Program-made: the position numbers and the translations under genes | Shown here: piece by piece, positions 31,222-34,940 of the stretch | Layout of the letters: every line of letters begins with the position of its first letter | Numbering within the stretch: the first letter of the stretch is position 1 | Notes under the pieces: model-generated | The model's input: only the letters and a program-made list of their open reading frames with translations | What the model was told of the DNA's origin: nothing | The model's database searches: none | Assembly: GCA_015061865.1 (NCBI GenBank) | Contig: SUVU01000011.1 | Span: forward strand, 1 to 34,940 | Length of the DNA stretch: 34,940 nucleotides | Reading direction: 5' to 3' | Origin: Lentisphaerota bacterium | GTDB lineage: Bacteria > Verrucomicrobiota > Lentisphaeria > Victivallales > Victivallaceae

Positions 31222-32619
31222 GTGTTGGCCACGCTGATAATCTTGCTGGTACTGCTGACCGTTGCGGCCGTCGCAGCGGTATCGTTCTACCGCAAGACGC
31301 TGGAATTGCGCATGGATCTTACCGGCGCAATGATGGGGCGTGCCGAAATTTCAAACTTCCTCTCCCGCTTTGCTTCCGGGATCAACTGTGAAGACGGTCT
31401 GGATGGCGCTATGCACTCCACCGCCTGTTACATCCGGGAGCAGATCAATGCCGCCAGCGTGGCGATTTACGGTGTTTCAGGTGAAAATCTGACTCCGCTC
31501 GGCGTCAGCGGCGATTTCCCGCTGCTTGATGCCCATGCCGCCCCTGTCGGCACCCGGCAGGTGTTGGAGGAGCTGCGCCGCCACCCGTTGAAAGTCGGCA
31601 GCGGCTTCCTCGGCAAAGTCGTGGAATCCAAACACAGCGAAGTCGTCCCGCTGGCAAGTGTGGACAGCCGTTTTGAGCATTTGGAGGACAGCGACGAGTG
31701 GGGCAGTGTCATGGCGACACCGATGATCAAAGACGGTGTGGTTTTCGGCGTGATTTGTGCCGTCGGCAATCAGATGCTGGCGGGATCACCGTTTTCCGAT
31801 ACTCAATACAACCGGTTCCGTTCTCTGGCGCCGCAGGTGCTGATGGTGCATCAGCTGGTGCAGGTTTACGGCGAAATCAACCGCCGGGAACGGATCGATC
31901 AGGAGCTGGCGTTTGTCCGGCAGTTCCAGAATTCACTGCTGCCCCCGGCGGCGGTGACATTGGGAGATTTTTCCGTCTGCGCCCGCACTACCAGTGCCAA
32001 AGAGGTCAACGGCGACTTTTTTGATATGGTGCAGATCGACGAAAACCGGATGCTGGTCATGGTCGGTGATGCCTGCGGTAAAGGTATGCCGGCGTGTATT
32101 CTGGCATCCATGACCCGCAGTTTCGCCCGGGCGCTGGCATCAGATTTTACCACATTGACCAAGTTTCTCCGTGATGTCAACCACAACCTCAACCGGGATT
32201 CCGATGATGACCGCTTTATCACCATGGGCTGCTGTCTGATCGACAAACGCGGCGGGCTGGTCGAATTCGGCAGAGCCGGTCATACTGATATGATCATGCA
32301 CGTCCACGGCCATTTGCGCCGGCTGGCGCCGCGCGGGACGGCATTGGGGATGCTGCCGGACGAGGATGCGGAGTTTGATACCATCTGTCTGGCAGTCGAT
32401 CACGGTTCCAGTTTGATGCTGTTTTCCGACGGTTTGAGCGAAGCGCTCAACCACGACCGGGAGGAGTTCGGCTCTGACCGGCTGGTAAATGCGTTCCATG
32501 TTGCCTGCGAACACCGGGATACCCCGTCCGGAGTTATCGACGAAGTCATGGCGGCGGTGCATGAATTTGAGTATGAACAAAACGACGACCAGACGATCGT
32601 GATGATCCGGCGTGACTGA
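31222..32619 (+). CDS. Membrane-anchored GAF-SpoIIE (PP2C-type) serine/threonine phosphatase
   Basis: 465 residues from a GTG with a strong ribosome binding site (GGAGGGAG, 8 bases upstream). One membrane helix (about 2-21) is followed by a GAF-type sensor domain (about 45-200) with SVAIYGVSGENLTPLG, VGSGFLGKVVESK and ATPMIKDGVVFGVICAVG. A coiled linker (about 205-240) then leads to the SpoIIE/RsbU phosphatase domain (245-465). Its metal-binding aspartates appear in EVNGDFFDM (about 261), VGDACGKGMPA (about 280), LFSDGLSEA and NDDQTIVMI. Such proteins usually dephosphorylate anti-sigma-factor antagonists in partner-switching cascades. No STAS-domain or anti-sigma gene is in the window, so the partner is unknown. 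It is 15 bases from the ABC exporter gene, suggesting co-transcription. Confidence 0.9.
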   Translation: MLATLIILLVLLTVAAVAAVSFYRKTLELRMDLTGAMMGRAEISNFLSRFASGINCEDGLDGAMHSTACYIREQINAASVAIYGVSGENLTPLGVSGDFPLLDAHAAPVGTRQVLEELRRHPLKVGSGFLGKVVESKHSEVVPLASVDSRFEHLEDSDEWGSVMATPMIKDGVVFGVICAVGNQMLAGSPFSDTQYNRFRSLAPQVLMVHQLVQVYGEINRRERIDQELAFVRQFQNSLLPPAAVTLGDFSVCARTTSAKEVNGDFFDMVQIDENRMLVMVGDACGKGMPACILASMTRSFARALASDFTTLTKFLRDVNHNLNRDSDDDRFITMGCCLIDKRGGLVEFGRAGHTDMIMHVHGHLRRLAPRGTALGMLPDEDAEFDTICLAVDHGSSLMLFSDGLSEALNHDREEFGSDRLVNAFHVACEHRDTPSGVIDEVMAAVHEFEYEQNDDQTIVMIRRD

Positions 32620-32634
32620 AATACTGGAACTTAA

Positions 32635-34320
32635 ATGAAATACCGCAAAAACTCCGGCATGCGCATCGTGACCCCGACTTTGAAAGAGCAGTGGGGTTTT
32701 TTCAAATTTGCGCTGGCTCCATTCAAATACAAATTTGCGCTGGTGATGCTGATGCTGATATTGGTGCTGGCAGCCAGTTGTGCCAGTCCGGTAGTGCAGA
32801 AATATCTGGTCGATGCGTTTGGCAGCAAAAACCGCCACGGGGTGATTTTTTTCGGTGTGATTGCCGCAGCGGCGCTGGTGATTTGGCGCGGCGGTGAAGC
32901 GTTGTGGAGCCTGATGGCATCCATGCTGAAAATAAATTGCGAAGCACACTTGAAACGGAAATTTTTCCGCCACTTGCTCCGGCTGCCGCTGGGGGTGGTG
33001 GAGGCCGGCGGTTCCGGTTATCTCGGTCAACGGCTGCATTGGGATATTGAACTGGTCACGCTGTTTTTCTGTCATGGAATTTTCGGTTTGGCACTGAATT
33101 TTCTGAAATTATGCAGTGCGGTGGTGCTGTTGAGTATTTGCGCCCCGGACATGATGCTGGCAAGCGGGCCGGTGCTGCTGCTGTTTTTTGTATTGACGTG
33201 GGTTTTCCGCCGCCGCCAGTACGAATTGAGTTCCCGGATCAATGAAGCCGCTGCCGAATACCGGCGCAATATGCAGAATTCACTTGACCGGCTGACGCTG
33301 TTCAAAAGCCGTTCCGGCGAACGGCTGGTCGATCGCCGGGTCGGGCGCAATCTGGATAAAGTGACGATTTTGCGGATGTCCAGAGTCCGCTGGGAGCGTT
33401 TTTATACCATATTGCTCCAATTGCTCCCGGCGCTGTGGTGCGGGGCGGTGTGGTATTACGGCGCCTGCCGGGTGCTGGACGGCAGCTGGACATTGGGAAA
33501 TCTGTGGGCGGTCAGCGGTTATATGCTGCTGATCTTTACCCCCGGCAAAGCGTTTTTTACCGGATTGCTGACCAAACGCAATTCGGATGCGGCATTGCAC
33601 AGATTGCTGGAATTGCAGCGGATGCTGCCGGAGAAACATCCCAATACTCCGGAAAGCCGTATCAAAGCCGCTTCCGGGGCGGTGACATTTGACGGGATCT
33701 CATTTGCGTACCCGGGCGGCAGGGAGGTTTTCAAAGATTATTCGCTGACGATCGCCGATGGCGAACATCTGGGCATTTACGGTCCGTCCGGCGGCGGCAA
33801 AAGCACTCTGGGGGCATTGCTGCTGCGGTTGTATGATGTTTCATCCGGAGAGATCCGGCTGGACGGCAGAAATGTGAAAGATTATTCGCTGAAAGCGCTG
33901 CGCCAGTCGATCGGTTACATCAGCCAGTCGGCAGAGTTGTTCTACGGCACCGTCCGGGAAAACCTCGCACACGGCGGCGGTTATCAGGATGCGAAAATAA
34001 TTGCGGCATTGCGCCGTTCCGGTATGGGGGGACGGCTGGACGAAAATCCTGATCTGCTGGAGTTGAAAATCCGTGAAGACGGCAGTAACTTCTCCGCCGG
34101 TGAGAGATTGAAACTGGCGTTGGCGCGGGAATTGCTCCGTGATACCAGAGTGCTGGTGTTGGACGAAACGACAGCCGCATTGGATCACGACAGCGAAAAA
34201 GCTGTGTTTGAGTTGCTGCGCTGCGAATGGCGCGACCGGACGGTGATATTTATTTCCCACCGTGATTTCACCCCCGGTGTGATGGACAGGATCGTAAAAA
34301 TCACCCCGCCGCAGTATTGA
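32635..34320 (+). CDS. ABC transporter, fused membrane and ATPase domains (exporter type)
   Basis: 561 residues. Half-transporter that works as a dimer. A membrane domain with about six helices (about 35-320) precedes the nucleotide-binding domain: Walker A GPSGGGKST (about 383), Q-loop GYISQSAE, a divergent signature FSAGERLKLAL (instead of LSGGQ), Walker B VLVLDETTAALD (about 505) and switch His in ISHRD (about 541). The signature keeps Ser and Gly but has Ala and Glu for the usual Gly and Gln. The N-terminus begins with a basic cytoplasmic stretch, and Met9 is an alternative start. The cargo is unknown; lipid-, drug- and peptide-exporter relatives share this layout. It follows the SpoIIE-type gene by 15 bases. 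The ribosome binding site is weak (GGAA). Confidence 0.9.
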   Translation: MKYRKNSGMRIVTPTLKEQWGFFKFALAPFKYKFALVMLMLILVLAASCASPVVQKYLVDAFGSKNRHGVIFFGVIAAAALVIWRGGEALWSLMASMLKINCEAHLKRKFFRHLLRLPLGVVEAGGSGYLGQRLHWDIELVTLFFCHGIFGLALNFLKLCSAVVLLSICAPDMMLASGPVLLLFFVLTWVFRRRQYELSSRINEAAAEYRRNMQNSLDRLTLFKSRSGERLVDRRVGRNLDKVTILRMSRVRWERFYTILLQLLPALWCGAVWYYGACRVLDGSWTLGNLWAVSGYMLLIFTPGKAFFTGLLTKRNSDAALHRLLELQRMLPEKHPNTPESRIKAASGAVTFDGISFAYPGGREVFKDYSLTIADGEHLGIYGPSGGGKSTLGALLLRLYDVSSGEIRLDGRNVKDYSLKALRQSIGYISQSAELFYGTVRENLAHGGGYQDAKIIAALRRSGMGGRLDENPDLLELKIREDGSNFSAGERLKLALARELLRDTRVLVLDETTAALDHDSEKAVFELLRCEWRDRTVIFISHRDFTPGVMDRIVKITPPQY

Positions 34321-34333
34321 CCATCTCCGGTAA

Positions 34334-34349
34334 TGGTGGATAACCACCA
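34334..34349 (+). promoter_or_regulatory. Small hairpin before the ribosome binding site of the 144-residue gene
   Basis: TGGTGG-ATAA-CCACCA, 6-bp perfect stem with 4-base loop, ending 2 bases before AGGAGAT. It may stabilise the 5' end or affect access to the ribosome; there is no U-tract, so it is not a terminator. Confidence 0.35.
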
Positions 34350-34363
34350 ACACAGGAGATATT

Positions 34364-34798
34364 ATGAACAGTATAAATGATGTAACGACGTTGCAGCGCG
34401 GCAGATACCGGGCGGATTTCAATGGTCAGGATTTGGGAATTTTGCTTGCTCCGCCTGAAATCAGTGCCGATTATGAAACCGTTTCGCTGGCGGTGTGTGA
34501 TGAAACGCTGCCGTCCGGATACGGTGAGATCGGAAACAAGCCCCAGCTTTTCGGGATGGTCAAGTTAAGTTCCGGTGCGGTCAGTGAAGTGCTGCGGCTG
34601 TTGGCAGATTCGGCATGGCAGAGTGGCAAATTGAGATTACAGCCGGAATTTCCCGGAACGGGTGCGGCATTGGATTTTCCGGCGGCGCAATTATTGCCGA
34701 AGTGGGAATTTGAACCGGAGCGCAACGGCAATCACATGGTGCGGATATATTTGCGTTTGCAGGCTGATTCTGCGGGTAAATTATTTTATATAGCTTGA
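34364..34798 (+). CDS. Hypothetical protein, 144 residues
   Basis: I do not recognise a family. There is no signal peptide, membrane segment or Cys cluster; one Cys only. The sequence is predicted to be mostly beta-strand with short loops (YRADFNGQDLGILLAPPEIS, GKLRLQPEFPGTGAALDF, HMVRIYLRLQADSAGKLFYIA), and begins by describing a small barrel-like fold. AGGAGAT 6 bases before the ATG is a strong ribosome binding site. The gene lies 43 bases after the ABC transporter and its 3' end overlaps the -35 of the tRNA-Val promoter. No phage or mobile genes are next to it. A structural beta-sandwich domain is the most that can be inferred. Confidence 0.6.
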   Translation: MNSINDVTTLQRGRYRADFNGQDLGILLAPPEISADYETVSLAVCDETLPSGYGEIGNKPQLFGMVKLSSGAVSEVLRLLADSAWQSGKLRLQPEFPGTGAALDFPAAQLLPKWEFEPERNGNHMVRIYLRLQADSAGKLFYIA

Positions 34799-34823
34799 AA
34801 AATATTCATTCAGCGGCTATATT
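34795..34823 (+). promoter_or_regulatory. Promoter of tRNA-Val
   Basis: TTGAAA (34795-34800), 17-base spacer, TATATT (34818-34823). The -35 overlaps the stop codon of the preceding gene; predicted start is near 34830, 14 bases before the tRNA. Confidence 0.7.
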
Positions 34824-34843
34824 ATTTACATGCAATATATTCA

Positions 34844-34940
<97 letters not shown>

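Overview
The window looks like a chromosomal segment of a Gram-negative bacterium. LptE, KdsD, a type I secretion pair and several lipoproteins point to an outer membrane with LPS. The G+C-rich genes, the large secreted glycosidase-like protein, the sugar esterases and the GH38/GH13 pair fit a carbohydrate-degrading member of the PVC superphylum, most likely Lentisphaerota (Victivallales-like). That placement is inferred from gene content and protein style; no rRNA gene is present.

Layout. On the minus strand, 1-7652 holds a glycosidase unit (GH38 alpha-mannosidase followed by the first codons of an apparent GH13 enzyme) and a second unit of two paralogous esterases, citrate synthase and RmuC. 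A compact divergent control region (7653-7864) separates these from a plus-strand type I secretion pair: an ABC exporter with two degenerate C39 domains, and a HlyD adaptor. From 11838 to 16945 a long run of closely packed plus-strand genes goes from histidine biosynthesis (hisE, hisG) into envelope biogenesis (kdsD, a TPR protein, lptE) and a TrkH-type K+ channel. recR is convergent to this run. A divergent promoter pair then serves recR and a D,D-carboxypeptidase/glycosyltransferase operon. A convergent KamA-family aminomutase gene follows, and divergent from it is a 1392-residue secreted glycosidase-like protein.

The stretch 25545-27711 is the accessory part. It has an intergenic mosaic of small perfect hairpins, then an A/T-richer operon encoding a lipid-anchored tyrosine-phosphatase-like protein and a repeat-rich secreted protein, closed by a textbook terminator. 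After it come carB with a structured 5' leader, a GAF-SpoIIE phosphatase, an ABC exporter, a small unknown protein and tRNA-Val(TAC).

Two patterns run across the window. First, eleven candidate promoters share nearly the same architecture (TTGnnn, 16-17 bp spacer, TATATT or a close relative), which allows a consistent transcription-unit map. Second, the hairpin arm directly following the tRNA-Val CCA end is the same 14-mer as the first arm of the 25557 hairpin mosaic, suggesting a dispersed repeat family. The most unusual proteins are the exporter with tandem C39-like domains, both with Ser at the nucleophile position, and the lipoprotein that appears to combine a BamE/SmpA-like motif with a Cys-dependent phosphatase.
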